Source: Chryseobacterium sp. Tr-659 (lineage in GTDB: Bacteria; Bacteroidota; Bacteroidia; Flavobacteriales; Weeksellaceae). From it: 64,000 nucleotides of DNA. How positions within the stretch are numbered: the first letter of the stretch is position 1; each line of letters starts with the position of its first letter. The translations under genes were made by a program, and so were the position numbers. The notes under the pieces were generated by a model. The model worked only from the letters and a program-made list of their open reading frames with translations. It was not told the origin of the DNA and did no database searches. Positions 17,810 to 26,569 of this stretch are shown here, piece after piece. Location: contig NZ_VWWP01000006.1 in the NCBI RefSeq assembly GCF_011752975.1, positions 62,001 to 126,000 of the forward strand, read 5' to 3'.

Positions 17810-18232
17810 TTAATGAAAAAGCCTTTCGTACCATCCGCCGATATCGTTTTTAATCTCTTCATGATGTTTGCATAAAATCATAGCCAGTTCCAGTTCTGAT
17901 CTTTCAGATTTATATGGGTTTAATGTAAGAAATCCATAGAAATTTCCATTCTCATCCAGAATAGCCGGCGGATAGGATGCATAGGAACTCCATGGAGAAT
18001 AAGTACTGTAAGAACTTCCATAATTTCCGTAGGTATTCCAGATTGATTTTGAACCGAATACATTTCCGTAATCACTATACTTGTTCCATATTGAATTTTT
18101 ATCAAAAGTATCACAATTCAGGCATCCCAGATATTGATCCTGATCAGCACCACCATACAAATGAAGGGTTTGTGTATGAAAAATACACCCTGTCAGAAAG
18201 CTGAAAACAATGAGAACTTTTTTTAAATTCAT
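17810..18232 (-). CDS. Small secreted protein with Tyr/Trp/Asn-rich repeats
   Basis: A 140-residue protein of unknown function. A signal peptide (about 1-21) contains Cys16, but the lipobox is weak. Two Cys follow in LGCLNCD (about 35-41). Residues about 45-90 consist of imperfect repeats built on SIWNKYSDYGN, SIWNTYGNYGS and SPWSSYAS, then a PPAILDENGNFYGFLTLN-like segment. Proteins with this repeat-plus-'NGNFYG' pattern occur in many bacteria as uncharacterised secreted proteins. It has its own promoter and faces away from the thioesterase gene. It lies beside the tRNA fragment, so it might be cargo of a lost element; that is speculation. Confidence 0.75.
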   Translation of the reverse strand: MNLKKVLIVFSFLTGCIFHTQTLHLYGGADQDQYLGCLNCDTFDKNSIWNKYSDYGNVFGSKSIWNTYGNYGSSYSTYSPWSSYASYPPAILDENGNFYGFLTLNPYKSERSELELAMILCKHHEEIKNDIGGWYERLFH

Positions 18233-18250
18233 AGAATAATTTGTTTAATG

Positions 18251-18285
18251 CAAAGCTAGCTTTTTGCAAATAAAATGATAACAAA
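18251..18285 (-). promoter_or_regulatory. Promoter of the Tyr-rich secreted protein gene
   Basis: On the minus strand TTTG (18282-18285), a 23-base spacer and TAGCTTTG (18251-18258), a perfect TAnnTTTG. The start codon follows 18 bases later. Confidence 0.65.
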
Positions 18286-18432
18286 CGTGCAGATTAAAAA
18301 AACTATAACTTCTCAGTCTGCGAGAACTCAAAATATAGATAGACGATAAATATTTGCCGTACAGCTAATTTTTAATCATTTAATTCTTTACTCTTTAAAT
18401 CAATCTCTAAATTTACATTCAAATTAAAATCA

Positions 18433-18855
18433 ATGACCCCGGAAAAAAAGAAACTCATTACAGACAGCTTCAACCGTTCAGAAACCTTACAATTTTATAA
18501 AGCCGAATTGCTGGATGTAGAAACCGATTTTATATCGATGAAAATTCCTAAAATGGAAATGATGACCAGAAAAGCAGGAATGTTTAATGGAGCAATGATT
18601 GCTTCTTTGGTGGACGTTTCCTCTGGATATGCAGCAGTGAGCCACTATGAGGAGGACTGTTATGTGGTAACCGTAGAATTAAAAGTTAACTATCTTCGTC
18701 CTGCAATAGGTGATGCTTTGGTTTCAAAATCCTATGTAATCAAAGGAGGAGCAAAGATCAGCGTTGTAAGAACAGAGATCTATGTTCAGGATGAAAACGG
18801 AAGTTCAGAAAGCCATGTGGCGACTTCATTAGTAACGATGATGAAAATAAAATAG
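18433..18855 (+). CDS. PaaI-family hotdog thioesterase
   Basis: A 140-residue cytoplasmic hotdog-fold protein of the PaaI/YigI acyl-CoA thioesterase family. The helix with the conserved FNGAMIASLVDVSSGYAA stretch (about residues 55-72) carries the Asp expected at the active site. The strands VVTVELKVNYLRPA and GGAKISVVRTEIYV follow in the usual order. Hydrolysis of an acyl- or aryl-CoA is expected; the acyl group is unknown. No operon partner: the next gene starts 118 bases downstream. Confidence 0.9.
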   Translation: MTPEKKKLITDSFNRSETLQFYKAELLDVETDFISMKIPKMEMMTRKAGMFNGAMIASLVDVSSGYAAVSHYEEDCYVVTVELKVNYLRPAIGDALVSKSYVIKGGAKISVVRTEIYVQDENGSSESHVATSLVTMMKIK

Positions 18856-18973
18856 AAGATTTTGGAGTTGATGATTAAAAATATTCCTTAAATAAAGGAT
18901 TTTACACATTTCTTCCTACCGGAATGGAATGGCTTTTGCTCCATACCCCCCATAAACATTAAAAAATAACGAT

Positions 18974-19318
18974 ATGAACTTAATTATCCGATTATTTGTA
19001 ACGGCAATTGTAGCCTATCTTCTCACCAAAATTTTACCCGGAGTACATTTTGAAGGATTCTCTTCAGCAATTATTTTTGCCATTGTACTTGGAGTTTTAA
19101 ACATATTTGTAAAACCTATTTTGAGCCTGTTTGGTCTTCCGTTAACCATCATTACACTGGGATTCTTTGCACTGGTAATTAATGCCGCTATCATTATGAT
19201 TGCAGATTATTTTATAGACAGTATGGTTGTAGACGGCTTCTGGTGGGCATTTATCTTCAGTATATTATTGTCAATCGTAACTTCTCTGGCGAACTCAATG
19301 TTTTCGGATGGAGACTAA
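18974..19318 (+). CDS. Small four-helix membrane protein, phage-holin family 4 (YvlD-like)
   Basis: A 114-residue integral membrane protein with four hydrophobic helices, matching the 'Mycobacterial 4 TMS phage holin' family (PF04020), which includes Bacillus YvlD. Typical features are the NIFVKPILSLFGLPLTIITLG stretch (here around residues 43-62) and a short loop with Asp residues before the last helix. Despite the family name these are chromosomal housekeeping proteins without proven holin activity, and no phage genes are nearby. It ends at an unusually long perfect terminator. Confidence 0.88.
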   Translation: MNLIIRLFVTAIVAYLLTKILPGVHFEGFSSAIIFAIVLGVLNIFVKPILSLFGLPLTIITLGFFALVINAAIIMIADYFIDSMVVDGFWWAFIFSILLSIVTSLANSMFSDGD

Positions 19319-19334
19319 TGCGAATAGAATATAT

Positions 19335-19381
19335 TTAAAAAGAATCTCCGCCGGCTTTAAGCCGGCGGAGATTCTTTTTAA
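19335..19381. terminator. Long perfect bidirectional terminator hairpin
   Basis: An inverted repeat of about 20 bp per arm (about 19337-19356 with 19360-19379) with a 3-base loop, flanked by A and T runs. It closes the holin-family gene and insulates the sigma factor gene that follows. Confidence 0.85.
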
Positions 19382-19489
19382 AAGCCTTTCGGATGCCATG
19401 AGCTGAAGTTTTTTTGAAAATTAACACACCTTTAATCAAAGAAGAACTTATTATAAATATATTTGCTTCAGCTGGATACCGTATGCATA

Positions 19490-19969
19490 ATGGAGCAATT
19501 CAAAAAAATATATTCTGAATATAAACATAGAGTTTATTTCTTTGTCAGAAAATATGTCCGTCAGGAAACGGATGTTGAAGATATTGTGCAGGATATATTT
19601 GTTCATTTATGGAAACATCTGGACAAAGCAGATAGTCCTTCGGCTGTTGAAGCTATTATTTTTAAGGCGAGTAAACAGGAGATTTCCAATTTTTACCGTA
19701 GAAATAAAATATTATTTGTTTCCTCAGAAGAAAATATAATCCCGGAAAATGCAGATGATATTTCTGATGAAGTATCTGCCCAGGAACAAATGAAAAAAGT
19801 GGAAGTATTACTGGATAAACTTCCCATGAAAACCAAAGAGCTGTTGCTCCGGCATACTACCCAAAACATAAGCTATTCTAAGCTTGCAGACGAACATAAA
19901 GTCTCTAAAACAGCGATTGGCAAACAAATCAATAAAGCCCTTGATTTTCTCAAGATCAATCTTCAGTAA
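19490..19969 (+). CDS. ECF RNA polymerase sigma factor of a SusCD locus
   Basis: A 159-residue sigma-70 family ECF factor. Region 2 is at about residues 12-75 (ETDVEDIVQDIFVHLW) and region 4 at about 105-155 (LPMKTKELLLRH...SYSKLADEHKVSKTAIGKQINKAL, given in parts). ATG 19490 was chosen over an in-frame TTG at 19463 because region 2 then begins normally. It is followed by a FecR anti-sigma factor and a SusC with an STN domain, the standard trans-envelope signalling chain of Bacteroidetes: the loaded transporter signals through FecR to free this sigma, which then transcribes the locus. Confidence 0.93.
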   Translation: MEQFKKIYSEYKHRVYFFVRKYVRQETDVEDIVQDIFVHLWKHLDKADSPSAVEAIIFKASKQEISNFYRRNKILFVSSEENIIPENADDISDEVSAQEQMKKVEVLLDKLPMKTKELLLRHTTQNISYSKLADEHKVSKTAIGKQINKALDFLKINLQ

Positions 19970-20078
19970 TTTTTTATTAATATGAACTAATTGTTAAATC
20001 CCAATTGTTGAGGTTGACGATTTTCTTTTTCCGCGTATTTATTATTAAATGGCTTTTAAGTCTCTTAATACATAATAT

Positions 20079-20906
20079 ATGAGCTTAGAAAAAGAATTTG
20101 AAAAAAACTGGAAATCATTATCTGACGATCATGATACCATAGATGATATAACGGATCATAAAATATGGACAGGTATAGAAAGAAAGATAAGGAAAAAGAA
20201 TCCTGTTAAAAAAATATATTGGATAGCAGCGGTTCTGATCCCATTATTTACACTTTTAAGTATTTATGAAAGTACTCAATTTTCAAAAGAAGAAAAAAAG
20301 AGTAGTTTGGTTAACATATTTGAGACATCAGGGGCCGCAAAAACCTATACACTTCCGGACGGGAGCCAGATTGAGCTTAAGCCAAACAGCAAACTTGTGC
20401 TAAATGAAAATTTCGGTAAAAAAAGCAGGGATGTGAGTTTTACCGGACAGGGGATTTTTCGTGTGGCTAAAGACAAAGAACGACCTTTCAGGATTAATGC
20501 AGGGGAATTTAAAGTGCAGGTATTGGGTACAGAGTTTTATCTGGATCAGAAGTCTGAAGAGAAAAAAGTGGAGCTTTTTGAAGGAAAGGTAAAAATCCAG
20601 CATGGAAGTACAATTACTTATCTCCTTCCTAAGGAGGTATGGCTTCATGATAAGAACCGGGCAGATTATCACTATTATCATCCGGAAAAACAAAAAAGTT
20701 TTGAGTTTAACCGTGCGAACTATGCAGATGCGGTAACTGAACTAGAAAAAACGTATAACATTCATATCACATATCCAAAAACATTCAGAAACAAAAAAGT
20801 AAGCGGATCATTTACAGGAAATCTTAATGAAATTCTTTCTGTGATCAGCTTTCCGTTTAATCTCAAACCTCAGAAAATTAATGATAAAGAAATACAGTTA
20901 AAATAA
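20079..20906 (+). CDS. FecR-family anti-sigma factor
   Basis: A 275-residue inner-membrane regulator that holds the ECF sigma factor on the cytoplasmic side and contacts the SusC signalling domain in the periplasm. The N-terminal 44 residues are cytoplasmic, one membrane helix spans about 45-63, the FecR domain covers about 80-180 (YTLPDGSQIELKPNSKL), and a DUF4974 domain ends the protein (about 205-275). The order sigma, FecR, SusC is canonical. The gene sits 109 bases after the sigma factor; a hairpin separates it from susC. Confidence 0.93.
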   Translation: MSLEKEFEKNWKSLSDDHDTIDDITDHKIWTGIERKIRKKNPVKKIYWIAAVLIPLFTLLSIYESTQFSKEEKKSSLVNIFETSGAAKTYTLPDGSQIELKPNSKLVLNENFGKKSRDVSFTGQGIFRVAKDKERPFRINAGEFKVQVLGTEFYLDQKSEEKKVELFEGKVKIQHGSTITYLLPKEVWLHDKNRADYHYYHPEKQKSFEFNRANYADAVTELEKTYNIHITYPKTFRNKKVSGSFTGNLNEILSVISFPFNLKPQKINDKEIQLK

Positions 20907-20910
20907 AAGA

Positions 20911-20936
20911 AGCACCGATATTGGCGTATCGATGCT
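20911..20936 (+). repeat. Stem-loop between fecR and susC
   Basis: A 10-bp stem with one mismatch (20911-20920 with 20927-20936) and a 6-base loop, 5 bases after the FecR stop. It is not followed by a T run, so it is more likely an mRNA-processing or stability element that lets the transporter be made in excess over the regulator than a full terminator. Confidence 0.45.
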
Positions 20937-20990
20937 GATTAATTCAATTTAAAAACCGGTAAAAGTTTAAAAATTAATATTTGCGAATTT

Positions 20991-23900
20991 ATGAAAAAAA
21001 CAGCAATTCGCATTGCTATGCTTGGAATTTTGTGGCCAGCACAAATGACCTATGCATCAGAAATGCACCCTAATTTACATTTTTCCTCTGCAGCTGAGCT
21101 CCCAATGACAAAAGTCCTGGAGAAGCTGAGCAAAGCAACAAAGACTCAGGTCTTTTATTCCGTTTCTGATCTTGAAGATATTATGGTTGATGACCGGAAA
21201 ATCGACTATACTTCCCTCCGCAAAACTTTAGATTATCTTGAGAAAAATTATCCTGTTGAATTTAGTATTCAAAATAATGTAGTGACGGTGCGGAGAACCG
21301 CCGGAAAATCAATTTCCAAAATAGAGAATACTCAGAAAATAGCAGCTAACGATACCCTTTCTCAAAAAGAAAAAAAGCTGGATGAAGTAGTACTCATCGG
21401 ATATGGGAAGCAGAATAAAAAAGATATTTCCGGTTCCATTGTATCTATCGGGGAAAAAGATCTTAAAGGAGTGGCTTCAGGAAACTTTGGAGATATGATT
21501 GCCGGAAAAGCAACTGGGTTACAAATTTCTCAGACCAATGCCAATCCAGGAGCCTCTCCAAGTATCCGAATAAGAGGTATAGGTACTCTGACAGCAGGAG
21601 CAAACCCCCTGATTGTAGTAGACGGGTTTCCTTTAACGGAAGGAACTAATCTCAATTCTATAGATCCTAATTCCATTGCTTCTATCGATATCCTTAAAGA
21701 TGCAGCTTCAACTGCCATTTATGGTTCCAGAGGAGCTAATGGAGTAATCCTCATTCAGACCAAAGAAGGAAAAAAAGGGAAACTGGAATATACACTGGAT
21801 ACTTATTACGGAATACAGACAAGAAGTGATAACCAGAAATTTGTAGATGCCTATGATATGGCTGTTTTCATGAAGGAAGCAAGAGATAATAATTATCTTT
21901 CCAAAGGTTCAGGAAGAAGCGCTTCTGATAATAATGCGACCAGGGTTTCCAAAGGAGCAACATTGAGGGAATTAATTCCGGACTATCTGCAGCCTTATCT
22001 GAACAGACAACCGGGGCTTACCAATACAGACTGGTATAATACTGTATTGAAACCTGCTCCAATGAGTAATATTTCACTAAATATGCTGGGAGGAACCGAT
22101 AAAACAAAATACTCTTTTACCGGCAGTTATCTGAATCAGAAAGGAATACTGATAGGAACAGACTATGAAAAATATTCAGGAAATATCAACCTGGTGACTC
22201 AGGTAACAGATCAACTGAAATTTGGAGTCTCCATGATGCCTTCATTTTCTCAAGGTTCCCTTTTTGATATGGAAAAAGGAGGAAGAACTTATAATCTTCT
22301 GCAAATGGCAAGTACCATGTATCCCTTTTTCGCTCCCAGAGATACTGCCGGAAACCTTCTCATTTCCCAGCAGATCAAAGCCAATACACCCACCGATGGT
22401 GCTCTTGTAGAAAATCCTGTTGCCATTGCTGAAATGACCAAAAGAAAATATACTCTCTTTAAGACTTTTGGAAATATCTTTGGAGAATGGAGCTTTCTGA
22501 AGAATTTTAAATATAAACTTTCGGCAGGAGGTGATTATACAAGCTATGAATATAACTTTTTTGATCCTTCCACCGTAGGAAGCTACAGAACAGCAGCCCC
22601 GGATGTTACTACTGCAAGCAGAACAGAATATATTACTAAAAACTATCTTGTTGAAAATCTTCTGACTTTCGATAAAAAGATCAACGACCATTCTTTCAAT
22701 GCCATAGTGGGGCAGTCTTACCAACAGGAAGAATCTAATAAGGTGACAACCCTGGCAGCCGGGTTCCCTGATAATAGTATTACCAATATTGCAGGCGGAA
22801 CTTCATTTAAAATAGATGTTAATCAGTATAAGTGGACTCTTATTTCTTATTTTACACGATTCAGCTATGCTTATCAGGGAAAATACAGTATAATGGCTTC
22901 TTATAGACGTGACGGGTCATCCAGATTCGGAGCCAACTCCAAATGGGGAGATTTTTATGCTTTATCTTTAGCCTGGACATTGAGTAATGAGAAATTCTTT
23001 CCAAAAAATCAGTTTTTAGATCCGGTAAAACTGAGATTTAGTCTCGGAAGCAACGGGAATAATCAGATTCCAAATTTTGGAGCACTTTCATTGATGGCAC
23101 AGGAAAATTATGTTTTCGGAGGTATTCTTGCTCCCGGATACCGATCTTCAACCGCTCCCAATCCTAATATTTCATGGGAGAAATCAGAATCTAAAAACTT
23201 TGGAGCAGATATTGGGCTATTCAATAAATACCTGAATATTTCTACCGACTATTATATCCTGAACAGAGATGGTCTTTTGCTGGATGTTCCGGTACCGCAG
23301 CAGTCGGGTTACAGTACTTCTCTTCAGAATATCGGAAGACTCAGAAATACGGGTTTTGAAATACAAGTATCCTTAAGACCTGTTCATATCGGTAACGATT
23401 TTGAATATACCGGTAATATTAATTTTTCTGCCAATAAGAATAAAGTACTTGCCCTAGCAGAAGGACAAACTCAGATTGTAGCAGGAGCTAATAATTTTGC
23501 GGTTACAAAAGTAGGACAGTCCATTGCTGAGATGTATGGATACAATATTATAGGAGTTTATAAAAGCCAGCAGGAAATTGATAATTCTCCTCATATTTCG
23601 GGAACTTTAGTAGGAGACTATATCATGGAAGATATCAATAAAGACGGAAAAATTGATGCGGAAGACAAAAAGAGCTTTGGCTCCGGGATTCCCAAATATA
23701 TAGCCGGATTTTCCAATTCATTCAGGTATAAGAATTTTGAGCTGAGCTTTACATTGTACGGAGAGTTTGGAAGGAAAATATACAATGGAGATCAGGTAAG
23801 TATAGCAGAATCAGGAGAAGGTTTTGGGGTTCCTTCCCAATATTATTTTGACAACAGATATAATCCTGTCACCAATCCCAATGGTATGTTTGCTATGCCT

Positions 23901-24200
23901 AATATGAATTTCTCCAATAATAGGAAAGAAGCGAGAACCTCAAATATCTTCTTTAAAAATGGTAATTATGTACGGTTAAGAACATTAAAATTATCCTATA
24001 ATCTTCCGGAAAATCTTATTTCAGCTTTAAAAGTGAAATCTCTTCAGCTTTATTTGATTGCTAATAACCTTTTTACTTTTACTTCTTATAAAGGACAAAA
24101 CCTTGATGCGAATTCGGACAGTATCCTTACACAAGGGTATGATAACGGATACTATCCGGTTGCCAGAATCTATTCTTTCGGAATGAATATGAAATTTTAA
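20991..24200 (+). CDS. SusC/RagA-family TonB-linked outer membrane transporter with STN signalling domain
   Basis: A 1,069-residue outer-membrane importer. A signal peptide (about 1-23) is followed by an STN domain (about 27-105; MTKVLEKLSKATKTQVFYSV) for signalling to FecR, then a TonB-box-like LDEVVLIGYG (about 130), the plug (about 135-250, with PLIVVDGFPL and AIYGSRGANGVILIQTK) and the large barrel. The carboxypeptidase-regulatory domain usual between STN and plug seems absent or very short. With the SusD-like lipoprotein 22 bases downstream it forms the lidded importer, and the two secreted phosphodiesterases that follow suggest a glycerophosphodiester ligand. Confidence 0.95.
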   Translation: MKKTAIRIAMLGILWPAQMTYASEMHPNLHFSSAAELPMTKVLEKLSKATKTQVFYSVSDLEDIMVDDRKIDYTSLRKTLDYLEKNYPVEFSIQNNVVTVRRTAGKSISKIENTQKIAANDTLSQKEKKLDEVVLIGYGKQNKKDISGSIVSIGEKDLKGVASGNFGDMIAGKATGLQISQTNANPGASPSIRIRGIGTLTAGANPLIVVDGFPLTEGTNLNSIDPNSIASIDILKDAASTAIYGSRGANGVILIQTKEGKKGKLEYTLDTYYGIQTRSDNQKFVDAYDMAVFMKEARDNNYLSKGSGRSASDNNATRVSKGATLRELIPDYLQPYLNRQPGLTNTDWYNTVLKPAPMSNISLNMLGGTDKTKYSFTGSYLNQKGILIGTDYEKYSGNINLVTQVTDQLKFGVSMMPSFSQGSLFDMEKGGRTYNLLQMASTMYPFFAPRDTAGNLLISQQIKANTPTDGALVENPVAIAEMTKRKYTLFKTFGNIFGEWSFLKNFKYKLSAGGDYTSYEYNFFDPSTVGSYRTAAPDVTTASRTEYITKNYLVENLLTFDKKINDHSFNAIVGQSYQQEESNKVTTLAAGFPDNSITNIAGGTSFKIDVNQYKWTLISYFTRFSYAYQGKYSIMASYRRDGSSRFGANSKWGDFYALSLAWTLSNEKFFPKNQFLDPVKLRFSLGSNGNNQIPNFGALSLMAQENYVFGGILAPGYRSSTAPNPNISWEKSESKNFGADIGLFNKYLNISTDYYILNRDGLLLDVPVPQQSGYSTSLQNIGRLRNTGFEIQVSLRPVHIGNDFEYTGNINFSANKNKVLALAEGQTQIVAGANNFAVTKVGQSIAEMYGYNIIGVYKSQQEIDNSPHISGTLVGDYIMEDINKDGKIDAEDKKSFGSGIPKYIAGFSNSFRYKNFELSFTLYGEFGRKIYNGDQVSIAESGEGFGVPSQYYFDNRYNPVTNPNGMFAMPNMNFSNNRKEARTSNIFFKNGNYVRLRTLKLSYNLPENLISALKVKSLQLYLIANNLFTFTSYKGQNLDANSDSILTQGYDNGYYPVARIYSFGMNMKF

Positions 24201-24222
24201 TCTATCCCTAAAAATTACAACA

Positions 24223-25623
24223 ATGAAAAGATTATACATAGCATTTTTTGTATCCATTTTATTACAGTCGTGCTCCTCAGATCTCTTGAATACATCTCCT
24301 GAAAGCACTAAAGTGACAGCTAATTTTTATCAGGATCAGGAACAGCTGGAGCAAGGAGTGAACGCAGTATATGCTTCCCTTCAATATAACGGACAATACC
24401 AGCTGGCGATGCCTGCAATAGGAGAAATTCCGTCTGATAATACTTTTGATGAGGTGCCTGCTAATGATAGCTTTACCTATGGAGAATTCGACTTTTTTAC
24501 CATACAACCTAACAATTCTCTATTGGCTGAAGCCTGGAAAGACCATTATGTGGGAATACAGCAGGCTAATATTGTATTGAACAGAATTGGAGGAATATCA
24601 ATGGATCAGACGCTCAAAAATACAAGGACGGGCGAAATGAGATTTCTGCGGGCTCTGATGTATTTTGACCTCGTAAGGATATTCGGAAATGTACCGCTGG
24701 TTACAAAAGAAACAACCAACGTTAATGAATATTTCGGGCAGGGAAGAACACCGGTAGAAACAATATATGATTTCATTGAGTCTGAACTGAAAGAATCTAT
24801 TGCTCTTCTGCCGGCAGCCGCTTCTCAAAAGGGAAGAGTAACCAAAGGAGCTGCTCTGGGAATTCTCGGCAAAGTTTTGATCAGTAGAAACAAGTTCACG
24901 GAAGCGCTGCCATACCTTAAACAATTGGAAACTTTGGGATACAGTCTGTTGAGCGATCCTTCTGCCATTTTCAATCCGGCTAATAAAAATAATGCAGAAA
25001 TTATTTTTGATGTTCAGTTTACATCAGGGCTGAATGGTAATACAGAAGGAAGCCAGGCTTATCAGATGTTCAGTCCGTCAGGATTTGTTTCAGGGGCGAA
25101 AGGACACAATCTGCCTACTAAAGAAGTTTACGGGCTATTTGCCTCAAGTGATTTGAGAAGAGATGCTTTCGTAGGGCTTACCCCTAATGGCGTACCTTAT
25201 TCGAAAAAACTGGTAAAAACTTCCAATGCTGTTGCAGACGGAGGCAGTAACATTGTTGTGCTGCGGCTGGCAGATGTATATCTTCTTATGGCAGAATGCT
25301 ATGCCAAAGGAAATGATTATGTAAATGCCAACACATATCTTAACAAGATTAAAACAAGAGCAGGAATCAGTACAGTGAATATGACCAATCAACAATTATT
25401 ACTTGACGAAATCGCCCTGGAGAGAAGAAAAGAACTTGTAGGAGAAGGTCACCGCTGGTTTGATCTGGTAAGAACAGGAAAAGCAGTTTCAGTAATGACT
25501 CAATATTTTCAGAATACACCCGGATATAATACCGCTGTAATAAAAGAGTACAATCTGTTGATGCCTGTACCTCAAAGTCAGATCAATACCGATCCCGCTA
25601 TCAAACAAAATCCAGGATATTAA
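24223..25623 (+). CDS. SusD/RagB-family nutrient-binding lipoprotein
   Basis: A 466-residue surface lipoprotein forming the lid of the SusC transporter encoded 22 bases upstream. The lipobox Cys is residue 17 (LLQSC). Family signatures are present at both ends: the SusD-like domain with TPR helices (MRFLRALMYFDLVRIFGNVPLV, in parts, around 139-160), the RagB region with ERRKELVGEGHRWFDLVR near 397-414, and the standard ending INTDPAIKQNPGY. SusD proteins bind the imported ligand; here that is inferred to be a glycerophosphodiester or a larger polymer releasing one. Confidence 0.95.
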   Translation: MKRLYIAFFVSILLQSCSSDLLNTSPESTKVTANFYQDQEQLEQGVNAVYASLQYNGQYQLAMPAIGEIPSDNTFDEVPANDSFTYGEFDFFTIQPNNSLLAEAWKDHYVGIQQANIVLNRIGGISMDQTLKNTRTGEMRFLRALMYFDLVRIFGNVPLVTKETTNVNEYFGQGRTPVETIYDFIESELKESIALLPAAASQKGRVTKGAALGILGKVLISRNKFTEALPYLKQLETLGYSLLSDPSAIFNPANKNNAEIIFDVQFTSGLNGNTEGSQAYQMFSPSGFVSGAKGHNLPTKEVYGLFASSDLRRDAFVGLTPNGVPYSKKLVKTSNAVADGGSNIVVLRLADVYLLMAECYAKGNDYVNANTYLNKIKTRAGISTVNMTNQQLLLDEIALERRKELVGEGHRWFDLVRTGKAVSVMTQYFQNTPGYNTAVIKEYNLLMPVPQSQINTDPAIKQNPGY

Positions 25624-25639
25624 TAAATACCATTACAAC

Positions 25640-26569
25640 ATGAAACATTATACCTGCTTAAACTTCATATACAGTTTAATCGGAACCCTTATATTTCAAT
25701 TGGGTTTTTCACAAACAAATTATTTCAAAAAACCTGTTCCACAAGGCAAGATATTAGTTGCAGCCCATAGAGGAGACTGGAGAAATTATCCTGAAAACTC
25801 TGTTAAAGCTATCGAAAGTGCCATACAAATGGGAGTAGACATTGTAGAAATAGACCTTCAGAAAACAAAAGACGGACACCTGATTGTGATGCATGATAAA
25901 AAACTGGACCGTACCACCAATGGGAGCGGAGAGATTTCCCAAACCAATCTTGCAGACATCCGTTCCCTCATTCTTAAAAACGGAGCCGGAATGGCTACCC
26001 GGGAAAAAGTACCTACATTGGAAGAGGTCTTGAATTTCATCAAAGGAAAAAGGATTATGCTTAATCTGGATAAAGGGTGGGATTTTATCGATGAAGTCAG
26101 AGTTTTAACTGAAAAAACAGGGACTACGGAACAGATTATTCTGAAAGGAAATAAAAAAGCTTCAGAACTAAAAAAGGAAGTAGGCAATAAACTGGATCAT
26201 ATCATCTATATGCCTATGGTTTGGCCGGAAGATTACAGTATCTACAAAAGAGATGAGGTGCTGAACCCCAAGCAATATATCAAAGAGTTTGCTGCAACTT
26301 TTAATCCGCCTGCGTATGAAGTGATTATAAAAGATGATACCTCAAAAGCAGATGAACTGCTTCAGCTGATCCGTAAACATAATGCGATGATCTGGATCAA
26401 TGCACTATGGCCGGAATTATGTGCCGGACACGATGATGATAAAGCCATAGACAACCCCGAAGAACATTGGGGATGGATGATCAGGAAAGGAGCAGGTATC
26501 ATCCAAACCGACAGGCCGGCAGCACTTATCCAATACCTTAAATCTAAAAACCTGAAATATGAAAATTAA
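25640..26569 (+). CDS. Secreted glycerophosphodiester phosphodiesterase
   Basis: A 309-residue enzyme of the GDPD family (GlpQ/UgpQ fold), which hydrolyses glycerophosphodiesters to glycerol 3-phosphate and an alcohol with a divalent metal. A signal peptide ends near residue 24. The catalytic signature is complete: AAHRGDW with the first His, PENS with a Glu, VEIDLQKTKDGHLIVMHD with the second acidic pair and second His. It lies 16 bases after susD and overlaps the next GDPD gene by 11 bases. Eukaryotic-like glycerophosphoinositol or bacterial teichoic-acid fragments are also possible substrates. Confidence 0.92.
   Translation: MKHYTCLNFIYSLIGTLIFQLGFSQTNYFKKPVPQGKILVAAHRGDWRNYPENSVKAIESAIQMGVDIVEIDLQKTKDGHLIVMHDKKLDRTTNGSGEISQTNLADIRSLILKNGAGMATREKVPTLEEVLNFIKGKRIMLNLDKGWDFIDEVRVLTEKTGTTEQIILKGNKKASELKKEVGNKLDHIIYMPMVWPEDYSIYKRDEVLNPKQYIKEFAATFNPPAYEVIIKDDTSKADELLQLIRKHNAMIWINALWPELCAGHDDDKAIDNPEEHWGWMIRKGAGIIQTDRPAALIQYLKSKNLKYEN

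Noticed and set aside
18974-19318. Evidence of a prophage from the 'phage holin family' protein
   Set aside because: The family name is historical; no other phage genes, integrase or lysis genes are nearby.
22242-22724. A 160-residue open frame antisense to the SusC gene
   Set aside because: It is a shadow frame with Cys/Ser/Ile-rich random-looking sequence and no start signals.
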